From NCBI GenBank assembly GCA_036488085.1, contig DASXHZ010000051.1:1-62664 (forward strand): a stretch of 62,664 nt of DNA, read 5' to 3'. The stretch is from DASXHZ01 sp036488085 (GTDB lineage Bacteria; Acidobacteriota; Thermoanaerobaculia; Gp7-AA8). The translations under genes and the position numbers were made by a program. The notes under the pieces were generated by a model, which was given only the letters and a program-made list of their open reading frames with translations, searched no databases and was not told the DNA's origin. Below, in pieces: positions 36,880 to 46,432 of the stretch (the stretch's first letter is position 1; each line of letters opens with the position of its first letter).

Positions 36880-39591
36880 TCAGAAGGTTTCCAGGAAGGC
36901 GATGAGCGCCTTCTTGTCGGCGTCGGTCAGCCCCGGCTCGTTTTCGCTCGCCGGCAGGAAATCGGTGCCGAAATAGTGGCCGCGGTTCACGATGAAGTCG
37001 GGGCACTTGCAGACGTTGAGAAGCGGCTGTTTCGCGCTCGCGAAGTGCTGCGTGACCTCTTCGTCCGAGGCGTTGGCCGGCAGCGTGACGAGACCGGCTC
37101 CGAGGTGGATCACGGAGTTGATCAGCAGGTCGGTCTTCTCCAGGTCCATGTTCGTGAGGAGATTCACCGGCGTGCCGGACGGAATCGGACCGAGGTTCAG
37201 GCCCGGTTGCGACGGGTCGTTGGGATTCGGAATCGTCATGTTCTTCGGAAGCTTGGCGCCGATGAACTTCGGCAGGTAACCCGGCATGACGTTCAGCCAG
37301 CTCCGCTGCGTGGTGCGGTCGATCCAACCGGGCGCCATCTTGCCGGACGCGGTCTGGAACATGACGTTGCCTGCGCGCTTCTCCGGCCACAGCATCTGCG
37401 TGATGCCGTCCTGGAACGAGTGCACGCGCCCCTCCACGCCCGGATCGACGTAGAAGGTCACCGACTGATCGAGGTTGTAGTACTGCCCCTTGCCGGAGTC
37501 GTGGTACTTGTCGTCGCCCTTGTTGGAGCCGACCGTGTTGTTCTGCAGGTACGGCGCAGTCGACCACAGGCTCAACAGCGAGGCCGGACGCGTGTAGCCG
37601 CGGCCACCCGCCGGCATCTTGTACGGAATGGGCTGGAGCGTATACGGATCGTGGACCGTGACCGTGCCGACCGACGGCAGGTTCTTGTACGACTCCGACG
37701 AGAAGTTGTCCCAGATGTTGTTGCGGATCGCGTTCGTCGCGAGCGGGCTGCAGAGGTTCGTCTCGAGCAGCGTCGACGGCACGCGTATTTCGGTCGAGAG
37801 GAAGTTGTCGGTGAGGAAGTCGGGCTGGTTGACGATCGTCGTCATTGCCGCCTTGTACTGAGGCGTCTTCGTGTGCTGCCAGAAGTCGTTCCAGCACTTC
37901 AGGTAGTTCGGACCGGCACATCCCGGCTGGAAGTAAGCCTTGGTCACGTAGTCGGGCTGCTTGCTGGAGTGGCAGCGCGCGCACCGTTCCGCGAAGACCA
38001 CTTTGCCCCGCGGGACAAGGCTCGCGTCCTTCGCGAGGATGGCCTGTCCACCCGGCGAACTCGCCAGGGTGTCGGGAGGCGTCGCGGCGAGGAAGAAGAG
38101 CGCGACGTCCGGGGTCTGCATCTCGTTCGCGTTCCAGTAGGTGGAGTTCTTCCGCATCGCCTCGATGGCGATCGGCGAGATCTGCGTATACGGCAGGCTC
38201 GCCCCGCCAATCAGCGGGAAGAAGTGCAGCAGCCACTCCTCGGAATCGAGCCCGATGTTGATGTACACGCGATTGAGCGCGCCGAGGGCGCCGACCGCGT
38301 CGGAGCCGTCCTTGAGCACGTGCGTCGTCCGGACGATGTTCGGGGCGGTATAGAGATCAGTCAGCAGCGATCCATCGCGGAGCGGCTTGCCGTTGCCGGC
38401 GTAGTCGTTGAACTGCGCGTTATTCTTGCTGCCGCCCCCAAGCTCTTCGTGGCCCCACAGCTTCCCGACCTCGAGACGCGCGTGCAGGTTGTAGATCGCG
38501 TTCATGGTCCGCGGGTTGTTGATCTGGTCGGAGGAGACGAGCGAGGTGTCGAGCGCACCGGGGCGCGAGGTGTTGAAGAGCTGCCAAACGAAGCTCTTCT
38601 GGTCCTGGTCGAACATGAAGATGCGCGAGATCCAGAACCACTGCGCGCCCGGGTTGCTGTTCAGTTCCGCCCACTGCGGGTTCTCAGGATCCTTCGGTGG
38701 ACGCGCCGGATTCGGGCCGACGTGGCAGAAGCCGCACGACATCCCGACGCGGTACGGCTTCACCAGCTTCGCGTTGTTGTAGTAGCTCTTGTTCTCGTAG
38801 TAGTCGTGGTTGATGCCGTCCGCGCCGACGTGCTTCATCCACTCCTCTTCGGCCGTTTCGCCGAACTTCGGATTGGGGAAGAGGCGCAGGCCGACGACGC
38901 CGGAGGCGTAGCCGTAGTACGAGCCGAGCGGGAGGGTCTTTCCATCCTTGAAGGTCGTGCCGCGGGCGCCGATCTTCACGCCGGGGTACTTCTGCTCGTT
39001 CTCGAACGGGTCGTCCTTGCAGCCGGGCTGGCTGTTGTCGCGCTCGTCGAGGATGAGGCCGAAACGGTCGGGCCGTCCTTTGTCGCTGAACTTGAAGCAC
39101 GGCTCGTTGACGAGCCCGAACCATGACCAGCGGTTCTTGCGGGTCCACTTGCCGTAGTTCGAGACCGTCTTGACCAGGTCGAGGTTGCCGACGCTGGCGA
39201 CGGAGAGCGCGTCCCACAACACGTCGTTGCCGGCGGTCCAGGCGATCCAGTTGTTGCGCCCGATGACCGCGGCGTGGACGGCGTCGGCAGGGGTGGCGGT
39301 CGGCTGGAGGTAGTCCTTCACGGCCGCGTACACGGCCTGCGGATTCTTCGTTACGCCGTAGTCCATGTCGGCGAAGTAGTCCTCGTCGGCGCCGGGCATG
39401 CTCTGAGCCGTACGGCCGGCCTGCGCCGCTTCGTCCTTCACATGGCCGATCTTCGCCTGCCTGTCCTTGAGCGACTGGACGGTCTGATCGACGACCTTAT
39501 CGACGTGATGGACGATCTTGACGAAGTAGAAGATCGCGCCGGCGATGATGACCACCACCACCAGACAGATGATGACCCATAGCGTTCGCAT
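36880..39591 (-). CDS. Membrane-anchored dihaem cytochrome c, RoxA-like superfamily
   Basis: A 903-residue protein from ATG 39591, preceded by GAGGAGG. The N-terminal anchor (MRTLWVIICLVVVVIIAGAI) puts the rest in the periplasm. There are two CXXCH haem sites: CGFCH near residue 288 and CARCH near 537. SLLSLWSTAPYLQNNTVGS resembles the W-x-TAPYLHN motif of dihaem cytochromes such as the RoxA rubber oxygenase and CcpA-like peroxidases, but the protein is much longer. It is the first gene of an operon with the GMC oxidoreductase. A paralogue is at 42916-44997. An electron acceptor, peroxidase or dioxygenase role are all possible. Confidence 0.75.
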   Translation of the reverse strand: MRTLWVIICLVVVVIIAGAIFYFVKIVHHVDKVVDQTVQSLKDRQAKIGHVKDEAAQAGRTAQSMPGADEDYFADMDYGVTKNPQAVYAAVKDYLQPTATPADAVHAAVIGRNNWIAWTAGNDVLWDALSVASVGNLDLVKTVSNYGKWTRKNRWSWFGLVNEPCFKFSDKGRPDRFGLILDERDNSQPGCKDDPFENEQKYPGVKIGARGTTFKDGKTLPLGSYYGYASGVVGLRLFPNPKFGETAEEEWMKHVGADGINHDYYENKSYYNNAKLVKPYRVGMSCGFCHVGPNPARPPKDPENPQWAELNSNPGAQWFWISRIFMFDQDQKSFVWQLFNTSRPGALDTSLVSSDQINNPRTMNAIYNLHARLEVGKLWGHEELGGGSKNNAQFNDYAGNGKPLRDGSLLTDLYTAPNIVRTTHVLKDGSDAVGALGALNRVYINIGLDSEEWLLHFFPLIGGASLPYTQISPIAIEAMRKNSTYWNANEMQTPDVALFFLAATPPDTLASSPGGQAILAKDASLVPRGKVVFAERCARCHSSKQPDYVTKAYFQPGCAGPNYLKCWNDFWQHTKTPQYKAAMTTIVNQPDFLTDNFLSTEIRVPSTLLETNLCSPLATNAIRNNIWDNFSSESYKNLPSVGTVTVHDPYTLQPIPYKMPAGGRGYTRPASLLSLWSTAPYLQNNTVGSNKGDDKYHDSGKGQYYNLDQSVTFYVDPGVEGRVHSFQDGITQMLWPEKRAGNVMFQTASGKMAPGWIDRTTQRSWLNVMPGYLPKFIGAKLPKNMTIPNPNDPSQPGLNLGPIPSGTPVNLLTNMDLEKTDLLINSVIHLGAGLVTLPANASDEEVTQHFASAKQPLLNVCKCPDFIVNRGHYFGTDFLPASENEPGLTDADKKALIAFLETF

Positions 39592-39753
39592 GTCCGTTTT
39601 CCTCCTCTGATTCCCCTGATGATGGGCGTACGGGACGTGGTCCGACAATTAGGAGGGTCTGCGGGGCAGGTTTTCCCTACCCTAGCGACGACACCTTTCC
39701 GCGGCTATCATTTTGAGGACATCCATACTTCAGCAGCCTAGAGCGGAGGACCC

Positions 39754-42700
39754 ATGGCCGAAGCCACGACCGAGACGACCACGTCCGGATGCGACGAGCA
39801 CTGTGATGAGCTCGATTTCTCGCCCCGTTTGCGCTTCGACGACGTCCTCGCGGGGGAGTACGAAGAGATCGCCAAACGGCGCGGCCAGCCGCTCGACGGC
39901 CGGCCCCGAAAGATGCGCGGCCTCGCCCTCTCCGGCGGCGGCATCCGCAGCGCCACGTTCAACCTCGGCTTCCTCCAGGCCCTGAACGGCGGCGACCGGC
40001 TCGGTACGTTCGACTATTTCTCCACCGTTTCCGGCGGCGGCTACACCGGCGGCTGGTGGAGTGCCTGGCTCGCACGTGGAGCCCGCAAACGGGGCGACAT
40101 CTTCCCTCCGCCGGAGCACATCGAGACCGACCGCGACGACGAACGCGCAAAGCTCGAGAACGCCGCGGCGCGCGATGACTACGAGATGCCGCAAATCAAG
40201 GACAGCGCCATCACGGCCGGCCGCGATCCGATTCACCATCTCCGGCTCTTCTCCAACTTCCTGACGCCGAACAAAGGCCTGCTGAGCACCGACACCTGGC
40301 GCGCCGTCGCGGTTGTCGGCCGGAATCTCATCCTGACGTGGCTGATCCTCCTGCCGATCATGCTCGCCGTGATCATGCTCGGCCAGTCGTACTTCGCGCT
40401 CACGCCGCGGACACAGCACGGCTTCCGCTGGCGCCCCGACCTCAGCCGCTACGTCACGTCGCGCCACCGGTCCGGGAGCGTTGCACCCGACAAGGTGCTT
40501 CCGCAGCGCAACGAGCGCGACGCCGGCGATCTGAAACAGCGATTCATCTTCGCGCTTCTGCTGCCGGCGCTGCTCTATGTCGGCAGCGTCGTCTGCGTTG
40601 CTCTCTGGATGGTCTGGAACCGCCGCTGCTGGGCGCTCCGCGACATCATTGTGGTAATTCTGAGCGGCGTCGCGTGGCTGATCCTCACCGCGGTCTTCTA
40701 CATCGCGCTCGCGATTCCGTGGAATCCATACTTTCTCTACTCGCTGATCCTCTGGTTCTTCATCCTGTTGGTCATCGCGATCGGGTGGTCGCGCGAGCAC
40801 TCCGCGACGTTCCAGGACACGGACTACTGGAGGGCGCGTCTCGTCGACGTGCAGACGCGGACACTCCAATACTCGGTCTTCGTCGCGGTGGTGCTGCTCT
40901 TCGCCGCCTTCGGCCACGAGTTCGTCGACTTCCTGCTCTTCAACCAGCAGTTGAGGGGCGCGCTGTCGACGGGCGTCGGGCGTATGGGCGGCTGGGCCGC
41001 CGTGGCGATGGCGGCGCTCAGCTCGATCTACACGGCGATGAAGGCGTCGCCGACCGGTGGCAACGACGCGTCGATGACGAAGGAGCCTTCGCTCCTCGAC
41101 CGCATCGCTTTCGCCGTGGCGCCGCCGCTCCTGCTCGCCATCCTCGGGCTCTTCCTCGCCTGGTGCGGTCACCGGCTCTACACGACGGTCTATGCGGACG
41201 AGCACGAGCAGCTCTGGTTCATCCTCCGCGGCGCGCTCGTCTCCGCGCTCCTCTTCCTTGTCTTCGCGCTCTATGAGTTCCGCCCGCCGCAGAAGTGGAA
41301 GACGCTGATCGTGATCAGTTCGTGGCTCGCGATTTCGGTCGCGCAGTACTACGTCTCGACGGACTGGTTGGAGTCGCATCTGCTGACGGTCGGAGGGTTC
41401 GCGGCACTCGCGATGGCGGTCGGCCTCGGCATACGCGCGTTCTTCACGCGAAAACCGGCGCCGGTTCTCGGCGGAGCAATCGTCGTCGCCGCGATCGGTG
41501 TCTGGCTGCTGCACTACTTCTGGCTGTCCGGCGTCCACTTCGACCTGCACCGGTCTCACGTCCCGCAGATCGTGGTCGGAGGCATCGTCGCCTCATTCGT
41601 GCTTCTCGTCTTCGAGCTCGTCGCGGGCCGCGGCGCAAACACGCGCTCCGTCGCGCTCATGACCATCGGGTTCCTGATGTTCGTGCTGATTGGTGCCGCT
41701 GCGTGTACCGGTACCGCTGCCTGGCGCTCGCTCACGATGGTCGTCCTCATCTCCTCGATCCTCGGCTGGATCCTCGCGCTCGGCTGGCTCGCCGATCCGA
41801 ACGCGCTGACCGTACATGGTTTCTACAAAGCCCGCCTCGTGCGCGCGTACATGGGCGCCTCGAACGAGCGCCGCGGCGAGGTAAGCGAAGCAGACGTGAC
41901 CGACGCTGTTCCCGGCGACGACGTTCTACTCACCGATCTGCGGAACACCGAGCTCGGCGCGCCGTACCACCTCATCAACACGACGCTGAATCTCGTCGGG
42001 GGAAGCGACCTTGCCACTCAACAGCGGCTCTCCGATTCGTACGTTCTCTCGAAGCGTTTCTGCGGGTCATTCCGTACGGGCTTCCGTCGCACCCACGAGT
42101 ACGCATGCGGTACGACCTCCCTCGGTACCGCGGTCGCCGTCTCCGGCGCCGCCGCGAGTCCGAACATGGGTGCGCTGACGCCGTCCGCCGCTCTCGCCGC
42201 GCTGATGACGCTCTTCAACATCCGCCTCGGTTTTTGGGCGCCGACACCAAACCGCAGCTACTGGCGAACGGCATCAGCTCGCCTCTGGCCGGTCTACACG
42301 ATCCAGGAGTTGCTCTCGCAGACCACCGACCTGCTGCCGTTCTGCTACCTCACCGACGGCGGCCATTTCGACAACAGCGGTGTCTACTCGCTCATCCAGC
42401 GCGGCTGCAATTTCATCGTCTTCTCGGACTGCGGCGCCGATCCGACGCCGACGCTCGGCGACATCGGCAATCTCATTCGCAAAGTCCGCATCGACTTCCA
42501 GGCTGAGATCACGTTCGAGAAGGACGAGTTGCTGACCTTCCGCGACAACCCGCCGTCGGCGCACTTCATCACCGGAAAGATCCAGTACTCGAAAGCGCAC
42601 GCCGCCGCGATCGGCCTTCCCGAGGAAGAGCGGACCGGAACGATCATCATCGTGAAGCCGAATCGCACCGCCGGCGCCAGCGCGGACGTGCAGCAGTACG

Positions 42701-42828
42701 GCTGGACGAACGTCACGTTCCCCCAGCAGTCGACCGGCGATCTCTGGTACGACGAGGCCCAGTTCGAGAGCTACCGCAAACTCGGCCAACTCTCGGGCGC
42801 CGCGTTGGTCGGGACCGGGAAAGTGTGA
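39754..42828 (+). CDS. Patatin-like phospholipase with multi-pass membrane domain
   Basis: A 1024-residue protein. The patatin catalytic fold is split: ALSGGGIRSATFNLGFLQAL at residues 59-77 supplies the oxyanion hole, Ser93 in STVSGGGYTGG is the likely nucleophile, and the Asp of YLTDGGHFDNSG near residue 868 completes the dyad. Between them are about ten hydrophobic helices (from residue about 190 to 690). The lipase is therefore membrane-embedded and probably acts on phospholipids. The ATG follows GAGCGGAGGA. It is divergent from the cytochrome c operon with 162 bp between. Confidence 0.85.
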   Translation: MAEATTETTTSGCDEHCDELDFSPRLRFDDVLAGEYEEIAKRRGQPLDGRPRKMRGLALSGGGIRSATFNLGFLQALNGGDRLGTFDYFSTVSGGGYTGGWWSAWLARGARKRGDIFPPPEHIETDRDDERAKLENAAARDDYEMPQIKDSAITAGRDPIHHLRLFSNFLTPNKGLLSTDTWRAVAVVGRNLILTWLILLPIMLAVIMLGQSYFALTPRTQHGFRWRPDLSRYVTSRHRSGSVAPDKVLPQRNERDAGDLKQRFIFALLLPALLYVGSVVCVALWMVWNRRCWALRDIIVVILSGVAWLILTAVFYIALAIPWNPYFLYSLILWFFILLVIAIGWSREHSATFQDTDYWRARLVDVQTRTLQYSVFVAVVLLFAAFGHEFVDFLLFNQQLRGALSTGVGRMGGWAAVAMAALSSIYTAMKASPTGGNDASMTKEPSLLDRIAFAVAPPLLLAILGLFLAWCGHRLYTTVYADEHEQLWFILRGALVSALLFLVFALYEFRPPQKWKTLIVISSWLAISVAQYYVSTDWLESHLLTVGGFAALAMAVGLGIRAFFTRKPAPVLGGAIVVAAIGVWLLHYFWLSGVHFDLHRSHVPQIVVGGIVASFVLLVFELVAGRGANTRSVALMTIGFLMFVLIGAAACTGTAAWRSLTMVVLISSILGWILALGWLADPNALTVHGFYKARLVRAYMGASNERRGEVSEADVTDAVPGDDVLLTDLRNTELGAPYHLINTTLNLVGGSDLATQQRLSDSYVLSKRFCGSFRTGFRRTHEYACGTTSLGTAVAVSGAAASPNMGALTPSAALAALMTLFNIRLGFWAPTPNRSYWRTASARLWPVYTIQELLSQTTDLLPFCYLTDGGHFDNSGVYSLIQRGCNFIVFSDCGADPTPTLGDIGNLIRKVRIDFQAEITFEKDELLTFRDNPPSAHFITGKIQYSKAHAAAIGLPEEERTGTIIIVKPNRTAGASADVQQYGWTNVTFPQQSTGDLWYDEAQFESYRKLGQLSGAALVGTGKV

Positions 42829-42834
42829 GGAAGC

Positions 42835-42911
42835 CGTTATTCGTTACTCGTTATTCGTTACTCGGGCCGAAGCACGGGCGGCGTGGCTCGTACCCCGAGT
42901 AACGAGTAACG
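42835..42911. repeat. Tandem 7-mer and hairpin between convergent genes
   Basis: CGTTATT and CGTTACT alternate four times at 42835-42862, and the sequence to 42866 pairs with CCCGAGTAACGAGTAACG at 42894-42911. It lies between the stops of the patatin and cytochrome genes and may serve as their shared terminator. Confidence 0.65.
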
Positions 42912-42915
42912 CTTC

Positions 42916-44997
42916 TCAGAAAGTCTTAAGCAGCTCGATCAGGGCGCGCTTGTCGGCGTCGGGCAACTTCGTTCCGAAGAGGTGTCCCTTGTCCTCGACA
43001 AAATCGGGGCACTTGTTGACGCTGAGGAGCTGCGGCACGAGCTGCTTGAGCCGCGCGGTTGCGGAATCGTCATCGAGGTGCTGCTTGTCGATGTCGATCA
43101 GCGTGCTCGCGACGTTGAGCGCGAGTTTGCCGAGGTCGAGACGATTCGAGTCGAGGTCGAGGTTGGCGAGGAGATCGACCGGCGTGTTGCGCGGGACCGG
43201 GCCGATGCGAACGAAGCCGTCGTTGTTCGGGCGCAGCCACGATGGGAGGTAAGGGGAGGGGACCTGGATGTAGCTCTTCTCCGTGGTCCGCAGAATCGAG
43301 CCTATGCCGAGGCGCTTGGATGGCCACAGGAGCTTTTCGATTGCGTCGTTGAACGCGCGCATGCGGCCGTCGACCGAGGGATCGCCGCTGAACTCGCCGA
43401 GCGCGTTGTTGTGGAAGAACGGCGCCGTCGCCCAGATGCCGACCAGCGACGGCGGACGGTAGTAGCCGGGACCGCCGGCCGGAATCTGGAACTCGCGCTC
43501 GACCGTCGGATCGAGCGGATCGACGACGCGAATCGGCTTCACCGCCGGCAGCGTCTTGTACGTTTCCGACGAGAAGTTGTCCCAGATGTGGCCGCGCACC
43601 GCGTTCGTCGCCGCCGCGCGCACGGCATTCGTCCCGACGACGTCCACCGGCTTGCGCCGCTCGTCCCCGAAGAAGTTGTCGGTGAAGAACGCCGGATCCG
43701 ACGGTGCGGGAGGCTGCCTGCTCGAGTGGCAGCCCGCGCAGTTTTCGGCGAAGACGATCTTGCCTCGGTCGAGCAGCTTCGCGTCTTTCGTCAGATAGCG
43801 GCCGCCTCCAGGTGCGTCCGCCAGCCGGAGTGGTTTCGCGACCTTCACGAAATACGCGGCGAGATCGGGCGCGCGTCCCTCGCTCCAGTTCCAGGCGGGC
43901 GAGTTCTTCTGCAGGAGCGCGACGCTGATGGGCGACTGCGGTTTGCCGCCGATGAGCGGATTGAAATTACGCGTCCAGAATCGCCACCCCTCGCCGATGT
44001 TGACGAACACGCGGCTCAGCGCCGCGTTGAAGCCGGCGGAATCGGCGCCCTCCTTCAGCACCCGCGGCACGCGCATGTTGTCTTTCACGCCGAGGAGTGC
44101 GAGGGAGCCGCCGGCGATGTGCTCGGGCTCCGCGCGTGTGAGCCGCTGCGGGATGTCGAACAGCGCATTCATCGTCCCTGGATTGTTCAGATAGTCCGTG
44201 GCGATGAACGACGTATCGATCGTTCCGGGCTTCCACGAGTGCAGCAGTTGCCAGACGAAACTGTCCGGCCCCATCCCGTTGCCGAACACCTCCGACGCGC
44301 GGAGGTACTGCGCGCCGATGAAGTCGTTCAGGTCCTTCCACCGCGGGTTCTCAGGATCAGCCGGCGGCCGCACCGGGTCGGGACCCACGTGGCAGAACGC
44401 GCACGCCATCCCGACGACGTACGGCCGCACCAGCTTCGGGTCGTTGTAGTAGTGCGGATTCTCGTAATAGTCGTGATTGATCCCGTCCGCCGCGACGTGC
44501 TTCTTCCACGCCGTGCGCGCCGCGTCGTCGAAGTCGGGATTCGGGAAGAGCCGTAATCCTACGACGCCCGACGAGCGGCCGTACGTCGCTGCATCGATAT
44601 GGGAGTCAACGGCGCCGTCAGTGTCGCCCGGCTTGAGCACATCGAGAAACAGCCCGAGCTCGTCCGGCTTCGACGCGCTCATGAACCCCGGCTGATTCAT
44701 GATCCCGATCGCCGCGAACCGCGTCGCCCGCCGCCGCGAGTCGATCACCTTCAGCAGGTCCGACGTCCCGAACCCCGTCTGCGCGATCCGATTCCAGAAT
44801 CCCGCGTTGTCGCCCGACCAAAGGTTCCAGAGTATCCGACCCCGCAGTTCCTGCGGCGTGAGTTGCACGTTCGGGCCATCCATCCCCGGAAAAGGATCGA
44901 CCGTAACGTCCGCGTAATGCGTTGGCTCCGTGTAAGGCTGATGCCGGCACGCGAAGAGCGTCAGTAAGACCGCGACCCATGCCGTCTTGCGAACCAT
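42916..44997 (-). CDS. Dihaem cytochrome c, RoxA-like superfamily (paralogue)
   Basis: A 693-residue paralogue of the 903-residue cytochrome at 36880. It has a lipoprotein-like signal (WVAVLLTLFACRHQ, Cys17 as a possible lipobox) and two CXXCH sites, CAFCH near residue 200 and CAGCH near 419, with the same surroundings (FCHVGPDPVRPP, CHSSRQPP). LVGIWATAPFFHNNALGE matches the conserved W-TAPYLHN region. It lacks about 200 residues present in the longer copy. It is transcribed alone and converges on the patatin gene. Confidence 0.77.
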   Translation of the reverse strand: MVRKTAWVAVLLTLFACRHQPYTEPTHYADVTVDPFPGMDGPNVQLTPQELRGRILWNLWSGDNAGFWNRIAQTGFGTSDLLKVIDSRRRATRFAAIGIMNQPGFMSASKPDELGLFLDVLKPGDTDGAVDSHIDAATYGRSSGVVGLRLFPNPDFDDAARTAWKKHVAADGINHDYYENPHYYNDPKLVRPYVVGMACAFCHVGPDPVRPPADPENPRWKDLNDFIGAQYLRASEVFGNGMGPDSFVWQLLHSWKPGTIDTSFIATDYLNNPGTMNALFDIPQRLTRAEPEHIAGGSLALLGVKDNMRVPRVLKEGADSAGFNAALSRVFVNIGEGWRFWTRNFNPLIGGKPQSPISVALLQKNSPAWNWSEGRAPDLAAYFVKVAKPLRLADAPGGGRYLTKDAKLLDRGKIVFAENCAGCHSSRQPPAPSDPAFFTDNFFGDERRKPVDVVGTNAVRAAATNAVRGHIWDNFSSETYKTLPAVKPIRVVDPLDPTVEREFQIPAGGPGYYRPPSLVGIWATAPFFHNNALGEFSGDPSVDGRMRAFNDAIEKLLWPSKRLGIGSILRTTEKSYIQVPSPYLPSWLRPNNDGFVRIGPVPRNTPVDLLANLDLDSNRLDLGKLALNVASTLIDIDKQHLDDDSATARLKQLVPQLLSVNKCPDFVEDKGHLFGTKLPDADKRALIELLKTF

Positions 44998-45512
44998 CCC
45001 CGAATCTTACGTCTCGTCAGGTCGAGGACGATGAGTAGTGCAGCGACTGAGCTGATTCTCAGGCCGGCGTCGAATGCTGCCGGCCGGTATCTAAACTCCA
45101 CGACGTGCGTGCCCGGCCGCACGAATGTACCCAGGCGCGTCGAGTTGTTTCGTGCGGGTGACGACCACCGGCTGGTCGCTCCTCGCCAGCAGCGATACAC
45201 ACTGCCCCGGATGGCGGGCGTATGTCGACGGCGAGCGCGTTCCGCCGCTCACGGTGAACGGCGAGGTACGAGCTGTGTCGGCACGATGCCGGTGTTCGCG
45301 TTCACCTGGGGATGCGGAGCAGCTTTCCACGGATAGACGCCCGCGGATAGCCCGCCGGCAACGTCAACGCGTTCCGTGAAGAGTGTGCTCGCCTGGTAGC
45401 CGCAGACGATGATGAGAAAGACGGCCGTCACCAGCGGTGGGACAGGCTGGAACGATCGATTCCAGGCGAAGACGATCGCCCCTGCCAACGTCAGAAAAAG
45501 AAGAAATGTCAC
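44961..45512 (-). pseudogene. YfhO-like membrane protein relic with internal inversion
   Basis: Three pieces of a YfhO-type protein are visible. The minus strand carries two N-terminal hydrophobic helices at 45512-45278 (FLLFLTLAGAIVFAWNRSF and so on) and, at 45125-44961, FVRPGTHVVEFRYRPAAF followed by a final helix. The piece that should lie between them, GWSLLASSDTHCPGWRAY, VDGERVPPLTVNGEVRAV, is on the plus strand at about 45126-45277. Flipping that segment back gives one continuous minus-strand frame across both joins. The large central region of YfhO is missing. The 3' end overlaps the start of the cytochrome gene by 37 bp. Confidence 0.7.
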
Positions 45513-46432
45513 GGACGGTTCGTCCTATTGTTTACGTAGTGAAAGCTCGCTTCATCGTATTCGCGCTCATCATGACCGGGCTCGCCGGATGCCAAACGAT
45601 GTCTAGACCGTTCCAGATCAACTACGACACGCCGACCGATCCCGCGTTGCAGCGCCGTCTCGAAGAGATCGACACCACGCTGCGCACGCGGTTCGGCATC
45701 GCACCGGAGCTGACCGACGTCGGGCTGCTCGACCTCCGCGACCACCGTCTCGCCATGATCCATCCCGACCACATCGAGTACGCGGCGAGCGTCGCGAAGA
45801 TCGGCATCCTGCTCGCGTGGTTCCAGAAACACCCTGAAGCCGCGACGCACCTCGATCCCGAAAGCCGCCACGACCTCGGCCTCATGATCAAGGCGTCGAG
45901 CAATGAGATGGCGTCCAAGTTCTCGCACGAGCTCGGGCTCCGCGAGATCCAGCAGGTCCTCAACGAGCAGGGGTTCTACGACGCGAGCCACGGGGGAGGG
46001 ATCTGGGTCGGCAAACATTACGGCGCGAACAGCGAGCGGATCGGCGATCCGGTCGCGAACCACTCGCACGCCGTCACCGTTCGCCAGGTGATTCGCTTCT
46101 ACTACCTCCTCGACCAACGCAGGCTCGTCTCTCCCGAAGCGTCGGAACGGATGATCGAGATATTCCGCTCACCCGACATCCCGCACGACGACCACAAATT
46201 CGTCCGCGGCCTCGCCGGACGTGACGTGACCATCCTCCGCAAGTGGGGCACCTACGAAGACTGGCTCCACGACACCGCCATCATCGAAGGCCCAAATTGC
46301 CGCTATATCCTCGTCGCCCTGACGCACCACCCAAACGGCGATCAGTACCTCGAGGAACTAGCGCGAATGGTGGACGACTTGATGGGCGGGAGCGCTACCG
46401 CAGCCCCACCGTTCCCTTCGCGGCATCAGTGA
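45506..46432 (+). CDS. Class A beta-lactamase-like serine hydrolase lipoprotein
   Basis: A 308-residue protein. From ATG 45506 (purine-rich upstream) or GTG 45539 it has a lipoprotein signal with LAGC lipobox. The catalytic SxxK motif is SVAK near residue 95, with S-S-N-E near residue 131 as the SxN motif; GYDVTILRKWGTYE-like sequence follows where KTG would be expected, but a clear KTG is not seen. It is therefore more likely a serine hydrolase of the class A fold than an active lactamase. It converges on the amidohydrolase, overlapping by 38 bp. Confidence 0.75.
   Translation: MSRTVRPIVYVVKARFIVFALIMTGLAGCQTMSRPFQINYDTPTDPALQRRLEEIDTTLRTRFGIAPELTDVGLLDLRDHRLAMIHPDHIEYAASVAKIGILLAWFQKHPEAATHLDPESRHDLGLMIKASSNEMASKFSHELGLREIQQVLNEQGFYDASHGGGIWVGKHYGANSERIGDPVANHSHAVTVRQVIRFYYLLDQRRLVSPEASERMIEIFRSPDIPHDDHKFVRGLAGRDVTILRKWGTYEDWLHDTAIIEGPNCRYILVALTHHPNGDQYLEELARMVDDLMGGSATAAPPFPSRHQ

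Noticed and set aside
36859..39126. 755-residue open frame on the plus strand
   Set aside because: It is antisense to the cytochrome c gene, is dominated by Arg/Val/Asp as expected of a shadow in GC-rich DNA, and matches no family.
42982..44556. 524-residue open frame on the plus strand
   Set aside because: Antisense shadow of the second cytochrome c gene, with the same composition bias.
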